Assembly: GCA_030867875.1 (NCBI GenBank)
Contig: JAOWCC010000577.1
Location: 75,635,012-75,699,011 of the forward strand
Length of the DNA stretch: 64,000 bases
DNA from: Actinernus sp. WN-2022
Taxonomy: Eukaryota; Cnidaria; Anthozoa; Actiniaria; Actinernidae
Direction of reading: 5' to 3'
Positions 38,825-49,733 of the stretch are shown piece by piece; the first letter of the stretch is position 1; the number at the start of each line of letters is the position of its first letter. The position numbers and the translations under genes are program-made. The notes beneath the pieces were generated by a model. That model saw nothing but the letters and a program-made list of their open reading frames with translations. It did not search any database and was not told the DNA's origin.

Positions 38825-39847
38825 ATCTGTTGGATACGACGAGAATCCCCTTTGGTGGTAGTTCAGTATCTGGCGGAACCACTTGTAGCTCTTCACGTAC
38901 GAATCCCCGCTTTGGTGCGTCATTTCCCAGATAGTACAGAACTGGTTGGTTCAAAGATATCGCACTACGTGAAACTATATATGTCTGTAAACTCCACACA
39001 GGATCAGTTGCTCGCTTTGCTCCACCTTCCAACTCTCCAGGCGCATAGAGATATCGAACTAGAACATCAAACGGTAAACGCTTTTCTTCTAATCCAACAG
39101 TCCGCGAATATGTAGGTACTTTCACATCCACCTGCTGTGCCAATACTGTGTTCGAAGGCTCCTTCCCCGTAAGTCGAGTCACTTCGTTATTCATGGCTTT
39201 GATAACTTCTGGAAGTCGCAACACCCATTCTCTACTACGCGCATCTGATCCTTCCAAAGCGAACACCATCTCCTGTGCATATTGGTATCCAAACAATCTC
39301 TCAGCTAGTGTTCTATTCGCTCGTTCGACGAATCCTTGTGCCCTGTGGTTACCAACCTCACCTCGTTGGACTTTCGTACCATGTTGCTCCAAGGTTCCAG
39401 ACATACGCCCCATGAATTCCCTACCAGGATCGACTTGCAACGTTTTTGGCCACGTTAATGGACTACGCTTGTAGATTCGTTCGAAAGCTGCAGCCACTTC
39501 GCCACTATCTTTTGAGGCTAAGGGTTCGGCCTCTTTATATCTAGAAGCCACGTCAATTACCACTAAAGCATATTTATAGAGCTTTCGTCCCCGGCCAGGT
39601 CGATCTGAGGTAGAAAGATCGAATTGGCTTGGTGAACCTCGTTGGGTTTCGATACAGTCCAATGTGGTCGTGGGATATATCGTGGTGGTTGTTGGTATAT
39701 CTGCCATAGTGCTTGTTTCTCTAACCAACTCTTAGCTGCGTCTTCCTTTGCTGCCACTGCTAGCTTGCCAATTGCAGCGTAACCTTTCCAGTATCCCTCA
39801 GGACCATAGAAGATATTCGCAAGGAGAGCATCCATCGTATATAGCAT
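38802..39847 (-). pseudogene. P3 integrase, frameshifted and lacking the first catalytic Asp
   Basis: The N-terminal frame starts at 39,847 (MLYTMDALLANIFYG) and shifts at about 39,605. The rest of the core is open through LQVDPGREFMG and FVERANRTL, with 34 residues between Asp and Glu, and a chromodomain-like C-terminus. At the first catalytic position the sequence is EVHQANSIF, Asn in place of the Asp of P2 (HQAD). Two independent lesions make it inactive. Confidence 0.82.
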
Positions 39848-39947
39848 AACGAAGAGGCCCTAATACGAAGACAAAAAAGAAGAATAAAGACTAGTCTAGC
39901 CAACTAGTTGTTATTCTTTTTTTTTTGCATTGATTTATTCTAAACCA

Positions 39948-40454
39948 TCACACATATATGGGACAAAGGCCAATGCACCCAATATGGAGCAGACCTTTGA
40001 CTTGGCGGGGCTCTTTGTTCCACTTAACAATCACCTTTTTCTCATTTTTCATAGCGAAGTTTACAATATGTTCGTACCCTATCACTAAATCTATTTGGGA
40101 TCCATTAGGCAAAGCGTTGAAAACCCACTTAATGTCCATCACGCCGTTTAAGAGTTCAGTCGGGCAAATCACCGCACTGTTAAGGTTGAAGAATTCACCT
40201 TCCTTAGGAGTTTGCAATTTTAGGTTTACTGACTCTACCTTGATTGGACTATCTGTGTTTACGTGTTTAAGATCTACTGACTCTACCTCACCTTCGAAAC
40301 CCAACTTGGTTAGGAGCGAATTGGTACAATATGAAATAGGAGATTTGGGCACTATTAAAGCATAAGTATTGATGAAGTTTCCAGTTCCTTTAACCTTCAC
40401 CTTAACCGATGTGGCGAATACGATACTTTCTTTAGTTCGTGTGGGGTTCTTCAT
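39948..40454 (-). CDS. P3 retropepsin-fold-like protein without catalytic Asp
   Basis: A 168-residue homologue of 24,735-25,232. KVKVKGTGNFINTYALIVPKS aligns with the strand leading to the active-site turn of DUF1758-type peptidases, with Pro-Lys-Ser where Asp-Ser-Gly is expected. SQIDLVIGYEHIVNF matches the second LLIG-type motif, and PRQVKGLLHIG the C-terminal strand. Independent copies agree in lacking the Asp, so this appears to be an old, stable non-catalytic derivative. Confidence 0.62.
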   Translation of the reverse strand: MKNPTRTKESIVFATSVKVKVKGTGNFINTYALIVPKSPISYCTNSLLTKLGFEGEVESVDLKHVNTDSPIKVESVNLKLQTPKEGEFFNLNSAVICPTELLNGVMDIKWVFNALPNGSQIDLVIGYEHIVNFAMKNEKKVIVKWNKEPRQVKGLLHIGCIGLCPIYV

Positions 40455-40518
40455 TTTCCGATATATACATACGTATGCGTTCCTTCAAATGGACGCAGAA
40501 AACCAACTTTGCGCTATA

Positions 40519-40625
40519 CCTAGTAGTAGCCTAGTAATTACCTAGTAACCTAGTAGCGATCTAGTAATAACCTAGTAATCTAGTAGTAGCCTAGTAAGTA
40601 ATTGCCAATAATTTCCTAGTAACTT
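40519..40625. repeat. CCTAGTA microsatellite-like array
   Basis: About ten imperfect copies of CCTAGTAAT / CTAGTAGTAG lie between the pseudo-protease and the next small gene. Non-coding. Confidence 0.8.
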
Positions 40626-40664
40626 CAACGAACGTAAAAAAGCTCGTTTTTTTAAAAAGCATAG

Positions 40665-41096
40665 CTATAGCCAGCGACTAGCAGCATAACCACCGCCTAG
40701 CATTCCACCTCCAACAAAGATCAACTCACCAATCTTCTGAGCACTCGAAGGTTGATAGTAGTCGGATAGGCGAGGTTTTTTTGCTTCGAGTAGTTTCAGT
40801 TTCTGACGTAACTTGTCGGATTGCACTAAAGCACGGTTGGTTTCCTTTTGCATATCGGAAGCAGCATGCTCCATGCCTTCCTGTTCTTGAGCATGGTCGT
40901 ATACTCTTTGAAGTTCCTTCTCGTAGGCCATCCTAGCAGCTGCGAGTTTCTCGTTGGCCCTATCGTCTCTCTCTCGTTCTATAGCAATTCTTTCGTCTTT
41001 TCCAGAAAGCATCTTAGCGATTATGTTCCCACCACTGAATGCCGCTGCATTCCAAACAGCTCCTAAAACGGTCATTCCGATTCCAAACAATGCCAT
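40665..41096 (-). CDS. P3 double-anchored coiled-coil protein (143 aa)
   Basis: The N-terminus is hydrophobic (FGIGMTVLGAVWNAAAFSGG), the middle a long charged helix (about residues 35-110), then RLSDYYQPSS, and a C-terminal FVGGGMLGGGYAASRWL segment. The frame is intact, and the P2 homologue is frameshifted in the tail. The topology suggests two membrane contacts with a coiled coil between. No known family. Confidence 0.68.
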   Translation of the reverse strand: MALFGIGMTVLGAVWNAAAFSGGNIIAKMLSGKDERIAIERERDDRANEKLAAARMAYEKELQRVYDHAQEQEGMEHAASDMQKETNRALVQSDKLRQKLKLLEAKKPRLSDYYQPSSAQKIGELIFVGGGMLGGGYAASRWL

Positions 41097-41104
41097 TATA
41101 CGTA

Positions 41105-41326
41105 CTATAAATCAGCTGGTATGTATTTTTTGTCCTCGAGATATTGCTTTGCAGCTATGCTACCAGCTAACACGGCCGTCCACTTAACGTAATTCACTAT
41201 AGAAGCAGGAGGATCGTTTAGCATAGGTTCCTTAACGACCTTTCTTGCAACCCAACCAATACCCGTAGCAAGCCCAGTAACTATAGCAGCATCAGTTACC
41301 GCTTTCATCAATTTAGTCTCTACCAT
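41105..41326 (-). CDS. P3 small two-helix membrane protein (73 aa)
   Basis: Intact counterpart of 25,745-25,978. AAIVTGLATGIGWVA and WTAVLAGSIAAKQYL hydrophobic segments flank MLNDPPASIVNYVK. The spacing to its neighbour is 8 bp. Confidence 0.68.
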   Translation of the reverse strand: MVETKLMKAVTDAAIVTGLATGIGWVARKVVKEPMLNDPPASIVNYVKWTAVLAGSIAAKQYLEDKKYIPADL

Positions 41327-41376
41327 CCTACTATGACATATAACCTATGGTCCTAGTCTTCAAATGTCGTACCACC

Positions 41377-41745
41377 CTACTCCATATCCGGCAATGCTGC
41401 CTTCGTAGTCTCTACTGGACTCGCGGGTCGTATCGTACTGGCGTCCTTAGAGGTATCGTCTCTGTATCTTCTATATTGATAGTACGCCCCTACCAATGCA
41501 GTACCTACGCCAACAGCTGTTAGAGCAGTGTTTTTAGACACGTTTTTTTGCCAGCTTCCTCCAACATCGGTTTCTTTCGACGATTCTTTTTCACTCTCTA
41601 ACTCCCGCTTTTGAGCCTCTCTGGCAAGTTTGTTGCTTATCGCCAATGCTTTTCCAGCAGCAACACGCTTTTGATTTTGTTCTTTTTTCTCAGTCGGTGA
41701 AGTCTTCGGAGGATCTGCAGTTATCCGATCTGTTTGTTCCTCCAT
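41377..41745 (-). CDS. P3 Lys/Glu-rich membrane protein
   Basis: The start at MEEQTDRITAD is chosen by comparison with P1. A charged helical N-terminal half is followed by WQKNVSKNTALTAVGVG and a short hydrophobic span ending YYQYRRY, then a Ser/Thr-rich tail. It is the only intact version of this gene in the window. Its start overlaps the preceding gene by about 56 bp in another frame. Confidence 0.7.
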   Translation of the reverse strand: MEEQTDRITADPPKTSPTEKKEQNQKRVAAGKALAISNKLAREAQKRELESEKESSKETDVGGSWQKNVSKNTALTAVGVGTALVGAYYQYRRYRDDTSKDASTIRPASPVETTKAALPDME

Positions 41746-42262
41746 CTTGCTTCGATATAGTAGGTGTATGTGAAGGTTCAATAGGTGTCGTAGCAGAGCT
41801 ACTAGGAATAACTATGTGACCAGATACGTGGAACAAGACGCTAGCTAGCGCTACCAAGCGACCTGCTTTAAGTGATAACAAGCCAGTTGCAGAACTGATC
41901 TCGTTACGGATTAGATGGTCTTCTTGTAGGTCTTTGATCAGTGCTTCTTGAGAATCTATAGGGACTAGGTAAGCAACTAATCGGGTAGCTAGACGCATCA
42001 CACCATCGACTAAGCTTCCTGTTATTTGCTGAGCTAGAACGGCCTGATATCTTCTATATAATCTATCTACTTCTTTTTCAGGTAGTTTAGCAATATCTCC
42101 TAGAGAGAATTTTTTTCCTAGATAATCCTTTGTTGTGCCAGTAGCTGCTAAGATTGCAAGTGCTTTCCGGCTGTCTGTTGCAGATGAACACGCTTCCTCT
42201 GTTTTAGGTGGTGGGCCTGTTACATCCTCACCTAGTAGCTCAAGTATTTCTTTATCATCCAT
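41690..42262 (-). CDS. P3 conserved ~190-aa protein next to the ATPase
   Basis: 190 residues: MDDKEILELLGEDVTGPPP, TGTTKDYLG, FSLGDIA, RRYQAV, LIRNE and AGRLVALAS. Homologous to 12,601 and 26,475. Its ATG overlaps the ATPase stop in ATGGATGA, as in P1. Mostly helical; no enzyme motif. Confidence 0.72.
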   Translation of the reverse strand: MDDKEILELLGEDVTGPPPKTEEACSSATDSRKALAILAATGTTKDYLGKKFSLGDIAKLPEKEVDRLYRRYQAVLAQQITGSLVDGVMRLATRLVAYLVPIDSQEALIKDLQEDHLIRNEISSATGLLSLKAGRLVALASVLFHVSGHIVIPSSSATTPIEPSHTPTISKQDGGTNRSDNCRSSEDFTD

Positions 42263-42875
42263 GATACGATGTAGGTGCGGGTAGCTCTAACACTACTGCA
42301 AAAGGATGTCGTAAACAAAAGCATATGCGAGCAAACTTGTGAGACCGGAGCACTGCTCGTAACTTACCGCCTTCTTTTGAGCCTCCATAGTCCTCGAACA
42401 GCCTTTTTCCATCTATAGTCGACGCGGTGTGAAAGGCAACTACGACAGCTACGTTTTCGCGGAAAGGTTTGCATATACTTGTTAATTGTTGGGAGAGCAC
42501 CCAAACTGAAATACCGATATGGCGAGCAGAGAATGCCAAATCCACAAGCTTGTCGGTTCTTCTTTTTATGTCTTTTGAGGCGGCACAATCATCTAGAATC
42601 AATAGTGTATTGGTACCTGCCCAAAAGGTAGCACAAATATGCAATGAGGCATTGATAGCATCCTGTGGTAGAGATACGATGTAGAAGTGTGGATCTCGAT
42701 TGGCAAATCCACGATAGGTTTTGTTGTTGGCGTACGTGGGGCAAACTAATACTATATAGTCGAACTTACTACGAAATGCTCCACGAAGCTGCTCTATGAG
42801 AAATGCTGTTTTCCCACAGTTTGTTGGACCTACTATGAGTGCGTTGAATGGGATGTGTTCTACCAGGGTATCCAT
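42255..42875 (-). CDS. P3 A32/FtsK-like packaging ATPase
   Basis: 206 residues and intact, with Walker A GPTNCGKT and Walker B LLILDDCA. The ATG overlaps the capsid stop as TAATG (42,873-42,877). This tight stop/start coupling is seen with a 1-bp gap in P1. Confidence 0.88.
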   Translation of the reverse strand: MDTLVEHIPFNALIVGPTNCGKTAFLIEQLRGAFRSKFDYIVLVCPTYANNKTYRGFANRDPHFYIVSLPQDAINASLHICATFWAGTNTLLILDDCAASKDIKRRTDKLVDLAFSARHIGISVWVLSQQLTSICKPFRENVAVVVAFHTASTIDGKRLFEDYGGSKEGGKLRAVLRSHKFARICFCLRHPFAVVLELPAPTSYHG

Positions 42876-44106
42876 TAGTATGTTATACTCTGTAGTGCTC
42901 CGTTCAATATCGTGAGCTGAGCATCTGCAAGGACGTAGATATGCATGTTTACGTTTCCACTACCTTTTGTGGGCCTATGTATACGAATGTCGATGTCTTT
43001 TCCACCACCTGTTTGCGCCATACCATCACCATGAACAGCGGAATCTTTTGCTGTGCTACAATCAATTAGAATGGCGAATCTGTTGTTGTGAAATTTGGTA
43101 AGAGTCATAGAAGTAGTGAATGTGGCAAACCATCCTTTTGCAGCCTCCCAGAAATCTGGTGGTAGCATACCTCCTGGAAAGAATCTGTTTGGAACCCCGT
43201 TGACATCTACCTCTATCTTCGAAATACCAGGATTTGAGAATGCTTCGCTATCCCGCGTACCAGCGGTATGTGGATCCACGAATAGTAGAAGTAGCCCAGC
43301 AAAGGATCGTCGTGGAACATTGATGTTCTGAGATACCAAAGTATCTGATGCCTTGGCGATAGGTACGGTCTTGAAGTGAACAGCGTGGTTGTATAGGAAA
43401 GCAGTACCTGTTTCGTATGCGTTAAGTGCATGCCTAGCTAGAGTTTCATTTTTGATTGCTTCATATTCTAACTGTATGTTGTTAACCTTGTACGTACCTA
43501 TCTTTGTGGAGTCTGATCCAACCACTATGTCGATGGCGGGTGCTAGAGTCAACTCGAATAAAATAGTGTATTGTAGGGCGTGGGGATATAGAACTCCATG
43601 TTGTGTCATAATATCAACATCCAACGGAATTCTATATTTAGAACCATATGCAACTAGGAGCGCGTTTTCTCCAGCATCCGAAGTACCTGCGTCTCCAGCC
43701 TTCGAGCGTAGCTTGTTTGCGTTCCCTGATTGGATACCTTGTTGTGTTCTAGCTTCTCTCCCCTGCGTAGATAGGTATATATCGGAATATGTCTGTAGGA
43801 AATCTGACCGAGCAATGTCTTCTACTATTTCAGCACCCATTTTGCAAACTCGATGTACTACCAAGCAGCGTCCGACGTTGGCTACCACACGATTATTGGC
43901 ATGTCCACCAGACAATGCAATGTCACCCAATAGTGCTAAGCTACCAGGTACTAGTACGATGTTTTATCCTAGTGTTGGTACTTCCACATAGAGTGTCTCT
44001 CCTGGGTTGGCAGATGATGGGGTGAAAGTTTTCCTAGGGTTCGTGGAGCTTTTAGTGCTCGAGGCTCTCTTCGTGCTCGTTCGGGAACAAGCTTCGACGA
44101 TATCAT
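42875..44106 (-). pseudogene. P3 major capsid protein (hexon-like), 5' lesions
   Basis: The start MISSKLVPER at 44,106 is conserved, but the frame shifts at about 44,035 and a TAA occurs at about 43,966, where P1 has GAA (LGEN). From there the frame is open: ALSGGHANNRVV, VGRCLVVHRVCKMGAE, YGSKYRIPLDVD, HGVLYPHAL, IVVGSDSTKIGTYKV, DPHTAGTRDSEAF, and a C-terminus ending VLADAQLTILNGALQSITY, giving the complete C-terminus that P2 lacks. Confidence 0.8.
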
Positions 44107-44135
44107 ATTGAATATAGCAAGATATATAGTTCAAC
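44107..44135. promoter_or_regulatory. Divergent capsid / coiled-coil promoter (P3)
   Basis: Only 29 bp separate the divergent ATGs, including CAAGATATATAG. It is the P3 version of the bidirectional gap seen in P1 and P2. Confidence 0.45.
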
Positions 44136-45145
44136 ATGGCTTTTGAGGGTGAGGTAGACTTTGACCCTTTTACCGAAGAAGGTCAAGCTGACGTCAATGA
44201 GGATATCGATGACGAAGAATGGGGTTTGCTGGAACCACGTGGTAAGGAGAACGAAGATAGTTGGATAAAAAGAGTAGGGAAAAGGCTAGGACGAAGATCG
44301 AAACGCACGTGGAATGAGTGGTGGAAGAATAGGGATGAATGGGGAACCAGCCAACTGGATTACATCGAATTGAACAATCTAGGTGAAGAGGGACAAAGCA
44401 GTCACAGTCAAACCGCGGAAACGTCATTCGCCGAAAGACCCGATGGTAATGAAATAGCATGGAAATATGTCGAGAAGAAATTTCCAACAGCAGACCGATG
44501 GGGTAAGAATAGTAAGATCGAGGTAAAATTGGGTAATAGATACGAGGTAGAGGTAAAACTAAAACAAAAACGCGCAGTGTGGCACACTCTGGTTGATCAC
44601 GAGGGTAATATTGACACAAAAATGCTCGAGAAAAGTAAGTTGATTAGAACTGCTCTAGGAGCCTCAATAGATGGATACGTAGAAAGCCCTGTGGAAACCA
44701 TACGACACCAAGATCGATCAGCTCAACACAGACAACGCAGCAGATGAGGAAACCATCCAAGATACTTCTAAATCTCCGAAGGAAAAGCAGGAGGCCCAAG
44801 ATAGGATAGAAACCAGGGAACGAGAGGTGCAAAGGCTAGAGCAAGAAACCGAAGCCATCAATGAGAGTATGTCTCTACGCGATAGAGCAACAGCTATTTT
44901 CAAAAAGTACGGTCTTAACGTGGTTAGTGTACTTGCTGTAGCAGGTACCGTGATTGGAGTCATAGTTTCCGTGATGACGAAGACCTTGCTAAAATCGCAA
45001 AAACCTACTACCTACTATGATTGGTGGAATTGTTAGCTTCATATTTAGTATGGCTGGTAAAGCTGTAGAAGCCGTAGGAAAGAATGCTTGGCTATTGATT
45101 GTAGCCGTAGTGGTGTTCGTAGTAGAGCAATACAAACGACGCTAG
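44136..45145 (+). pseudogene. P3 coiled-coil / membrane protein, two lesions
   Basis: The first frame (44,136-44,747) is very acidic then basic at the N-terminus (VDFDPFTEEGQADVNED, RVGKRLGRRSKRTW). A shift near 44,690 moves the coiled coil and MSLRDRATAIFKKYGL to another frame. A second shift near 44,990, together with loss of the Gly/Lys amphipathic segment, leads to SFIFSMAGKAVEAVG and the C-terminal anchor (VEQYKRR). The stop overlaps the convergent gene by 4 bp (45,142-45,145). Confidence 0.7.
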
Positions 45146-47013
45146 CGAAACAACAACCATGCAGATCCCGCTACAGCAATAGCTACCACTGCTAGATTGA
45201 TCTCGTGTTGTTGAGTAGGATTTGGTAAGTGCTTTGGTATAGTGGTACCGCTATGTGTGGACGGTGGAGCTTGTGGCTTTGCGCTGTGTGGTAATTGTTT
45301 CTTTTGGGTGGTTCCTTCCATATCTGGTGGTTTGGGTTTGGTTTTTAGACCCTCCCCATTAACATCGTTTACACCTAACACCATATCTTTCGTAGCGTTC
45401 GGGGTTGGATTCTTAAAACCATCCTTCTTGCTGAGGTAGTAATCAAGATTGCTTGGCAGTAACCGCACCCCTACAGCTATTGCTAGTTCTAGCCTCTTAT
45501 GTGTAGTTAGTACGAGTAGCTTATAGTTATCATAGCGTTTCTTAAGATCGTCTTCAAGAATCGCGCCTTTAACCAATTTTTAAACATTTCTCTAACGTTG
45601 TGTTGGGCTACGATAGATCCATCTAAGTCGCTTTGAGCACCTAGAATACAATATGCAAAGGCCTCGGCCGATCGAGTCAACCTACCCAATCCAGCATCCG
45701 TCAACCCCTTCCCGATTGGTGGCGTAAACCAATTAGTCCAGTAATTTTAGGTCGAAAATTAGGTCAACCTGAAACAAATTGCAACAGAAGATGTTTCAAC
45801 GGATTCGGGTAGTGTTAACTATCGTCTATAACATATCCAAAATCGGCAAAAATCGGTCCATGCGAAAGTGCCGAAATAAGACGGTTAAGATGTGACATAT
45901 TTTACACTGCATGAAAACGAGGCTGAACCAAAAATAATGAAAGCGCTTCGATTAAAGACCTTTAACATTAAATAATACCTTTTTTTCTTCAAAATAACTC
46001 TCAAGTAGATAAATAGATGAATTCTAGTCCAGACATGAAATAAACAATAGAGGAACAAAGGTGTTTTTAGTGACGCGCCAAGTGTAAATCAATTGCCGAC
46101 TCCATATGTTCAAGGCTGATTCTTGATTCTAATCTTCTACTCCTTTAAAAAGCTCCACATTCGTACAACAATGAGCTTGATCAAGTATGTAAAGTTAAAT
46201 CTACTTTGTTCATAGTACTTGATAAATTGATTGTGAGCCGAAATGTGGAAGTAGCTGTCAGAATTATGCAGAATGTGCAAAGACACACAGTGATATTATA
46301 TTCCTAGCCTAGGGATATATTCAGAGTGTAGCCGACCGAGGCCGAAGGCCGAGCGACCGGAGCCGAGCGACCAGGCTATTATATTCCAACATTTGAATTA
46401 TTTTTGGTTAATAGAAATTCAACAAATACCGTACATTGCCCCAATTCCGTCCGGTTTTTGCGTTAATCATTATAACTTATATTACAAATAAAGCAGTGAT
46501 CTCGAAATTAGCCCTAATTCCGTCCGGTTCGCCTCTCCATGATTTGGTCTTATTTTCCCGGTATTTTTCGTCTTATTTCAACTAGAAACTAATGTGATTA
46601 ATTGTCGAAATATTCAGAGTGAAGAATAATATATATTGGGACCCCTGTTTGACAACGATTGCGCCCACGACGAGAACTGACTTGATGTTTACATCCCGAT
46701 CGCTCGTTGCCGTTATTGGTACGTTTCACTTCAAGGTGGTCCGCATTGTAGTCAGTGCAAGGCTTTTCATTTGTTTAATTTTACGTGCGTGAGGCAAACA
46801 ATACAAATTAGTTCAAATACTATAAACCGAAGACGTAATTCGATAACAGGTTTCGAAGAAAGCATACAATTTTAAAACAAGCCAATTACAAGTCAATATT
46901 GTATGCTTTATCTAACTGGACGAAATAAGGAATAACTAGACTAAAATATATAAAGTTTCGCAATTGTAATCAAATTCCGAAATTAAAACGAATGATAATA
47001 TTTTTTTATCTCG

Positions 47014-49018
47014 GTGAAAGATAGTCATTTAGATTTTATCTCTACCAAAAATGAGCATTTCAAGTTCTTTACTTTGCGCGAAAACAATTTTATGAGAGGC
47101 TACCATGTGGTTAGACGCAGCGACCGCTATTGGGCAGGCCCCTCTACAGACTTGGTCATCGAACAAGTGCTAATGCGGTGCATGAAGACCACAGGAGGAC
47201 TAACAAAGGGGAGGGGCATGACAGAGCGCCAACGTTTGACATGGTTATTATCCAGACCGGCCTGCGCTGAGACCAGTAATGCCATGCAAGAGTACACGGG
47301 TGTTGTGTATAACTCTGGTGAACAGAACAAAGACGTATCCACAGGAAGACAAGAACGTGACACGAAGGACACAATCACGATTCTGCGTGTCTTGGCTGAT
47401 AAGAACCCTTTCGCGCCTACTCCGGGGTCGCTGAGGAGTATAATGAATGTCAACGCTGAGGCCCAAGTCAACGTGGATCACGCGCACGCGATTGGCAAAG
47501 AAATACTCACGTCGATGGTGGGGCAGCCAGCGACGGAGTACACGTTTAGACGCAAGGCACTCGCGATCACCCTTGGCGCCACGTCTTCTGTTCGTATAGA
47601 CAACGAACAAGTCCATGTCGATCCTCAATTACTGTTCCAGCGGCTTGTTCTCGCTTGTAACAACGTAGGCGATATGGAGCAAGTGTTCCAATATGAGCTA
47701 TGCACATACCCGACGGCGTTATTTGAAGCTCCCAACCTAATGCCGGCACCCGGCCAACAAGCCAGCTCTTGCTGATGCACTGTGGTCACTGGTAGGAGGA
47801 GTACACGAGACTCCACTGCAGAACGAGAGCACGCAGTATGTGCTAGACGGCGGAGCCCTCATCCACAGATGTCCTTGGCCAAAACCAGGAACGGCAACGG
47901 ACGATGAGATTTGCCAGCTCTACTGCAGATATGTCAAGCGGAAATATGGCCAGCCCTCCATTGTGTTTGATGGCTACAATACACTTACGACCAAGAGCAT
48001 GACACAACAGAGACGGGCAGGAAACAAGAAAGGAGCGACGGTGACCCTTACATCTGACATGAAAGTGACCATGAAAAAGGAGCAATTCCTCGCTAACTCA
48101 AAGAATAAGCAGCAGCTAATTGAGTTGTTACGTCAGAAGCTGTCCGAGAATGGGTGCACCACTCTCCAAGCTGACGGAGATGCAGATGTGTTAATTGTTA
48201 AGACGGTAGTGGATAAATCTAAGACCGAGCATACTAAACTGGTGGGAGATGACACTGACCTTATCGTCCTACTGTGCTACTATTACGATGTGACAGACTG
48301 CGATCTCATCTTCCGACCTGAGCCAAAAGCCAACACCCGAAGCCGCATCTGGACGATGAAGCATGTGAAGAACAAACTCGGGGATGAATTGTGCAATAAT
48401 CTTCTGTTCCTTCACACGCTGCTAGGGTGCGACACCACGTCCCGAGTCTACGGGCTAGGAAAGGGCGCCGCGGTCAAGAAATTCGCAGAGAGCGCATATT
48501 TCCGAGAGCAAGCTGCTGTTTTCGATCGTGATGACGCATCAGTTTCTGACGTGGCCGAAGCCGGCGAGAACGCACTCGTGATGTTTTACAGTGGCAATAG
48601 AGGAGACAACCTTGATCAGCTCAGGCACAAGAAGTACTGCGAGAAACTTGCCAGCAGGAAAGCTCATGTTCAGCCCCAAAGTCTCCCTCCTACATCATCA
48701 GCAGCCAAGTTTCACTTCATGAGAGTTTATGTTCAGGTGAGACAATGGAAGGGCAACGAGTGCGACACGGATGAAGCGCAACGATGGGGGTGGAAAGCGG
48801 CCCAGGATCAACTGCTGCCCGTCATGTTAGACAAGCCTGCTGCTCCGGAGTATCTGCTGCGCATCATCAGATGCAACTGTTCTTCAGACTGCAACACCCT
48901 ACGATGCACATGCCGTAAGAATGGCCTTGATTGCTCTCCCGCGTGCGGCCAGTGCAGAGGCGACAGCTGCACCAACTCCACCCCGCAGGAGCCCGAAGAT
49001 GACGAAGTGTCCGGTTAA
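47014..49018 (+). pseudogene. Academ-like element 2 nuclease/CXC gene, 5' truncated and frameshifted
   Basis: The first frame (47,014-47,775) carries the conserved linker (VVRRSDRYWAGPSTD, GGLTKGRGMTE, DPQLLFQRLV, YELCTYPTALF). A shift near 47,745 moves ANKPALADALW and the XPG/PIN-like nuclease (YVLDGGALIHRCPW, DGDADVLIVKT, LVGDDTDLIVLL, LLGCDTTSRVYGLG) into the next frame, ending in a CXC module (CNCSSDCNTLRCTC). The zinc-binding N-terminus and DDE catalytic core are missing, so it cannot transpose itself. Confidence 0.78.
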
Positions 49019-49021
49019 ATT

Positions 49022-49114
49022 AATTTATTTAGATACTTTCATCTGGCTCGCTAAACATATATGCTACACAGAAATATGTTTAGCGAGCCAGATGAAAGTC
49101 TCTAAATAAATAAT
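49022..49114. terminator. Strong stem-loop right after the Academ-like 2 stop codon
   Basis: Arms TTTCATCTGGCTCGCTAAAC and GTTTAGCGAGCCAGATGAAA are perfect complements within a longer ~36-bp stem (TTATTTAGAtACTTTCATC...), with a ~12-nt loop. It begins a few bases after TAA at 49,018. It could form a transcript 3' structure or be a separate fold-back insertion. Confidence 0.6.
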
Positions 49115-49733
49115 TAACAGCGTTGTATATTTACTTAAGGAATATTCTGACATTTTTGAGGACTTAAAAAAGAACCAGAACGCTCGTACAGTTTTATGAT
49201 TATTATTGCACGAATTAGAGTGCAAACAATATACCCGTACATCTAAATAGTGATAATAGATACTGATTACTTCTTTTAGCATCCAACTAGCGGCATTTGT
49301 TGCCATTTAGTAGAAATTGTGATAATCAGTGATATTTATCACGCAATCTAGATTCACGGGTCGTTTGGCACTTGACTTCTCGAGCCATTGGCATTGCGGC
49401 ATTCTATTATCAGCTTTACTCGTATTCCAATACTATATGTACATGAACAGAGGTCGGGTCTGTTTTGAAGGTGTTCAGTATCAAAACGAAATTTCTTGTG
49501 ATTATTGGAAACTCTCTAGAGCTTTCATAGATAATCTATATCATCATGATAGCTCAAATAAGAAACGTTACAATTCCGGGAACGAGTGGAATTGACCGCC
49601 TTGCTTGTATCCTCTGTATCCTGAAAGAAATGTCATGTAAATAGCCGTAGCACATCTTAGATTGTACATAAAAGCATACAACTAATCCCTGATACATTAT
49701 TTTTATATCACAGGGCAAAAAAGTACACAAATG
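49115..49733. other. Non-coding 3' part of Academ-like element 2
   Basis: AT-rich, with no supported ORF, leading to the subterminal and terminal repeats. Confidence 0.5.

Noticed and set aside
44194..44619. 141-codon minus-strand ORF
   Set aside because: Antisense shadow of the P3 coiled-coil gene; Tyr/Pro-rich composition mirrors the opposite strand.
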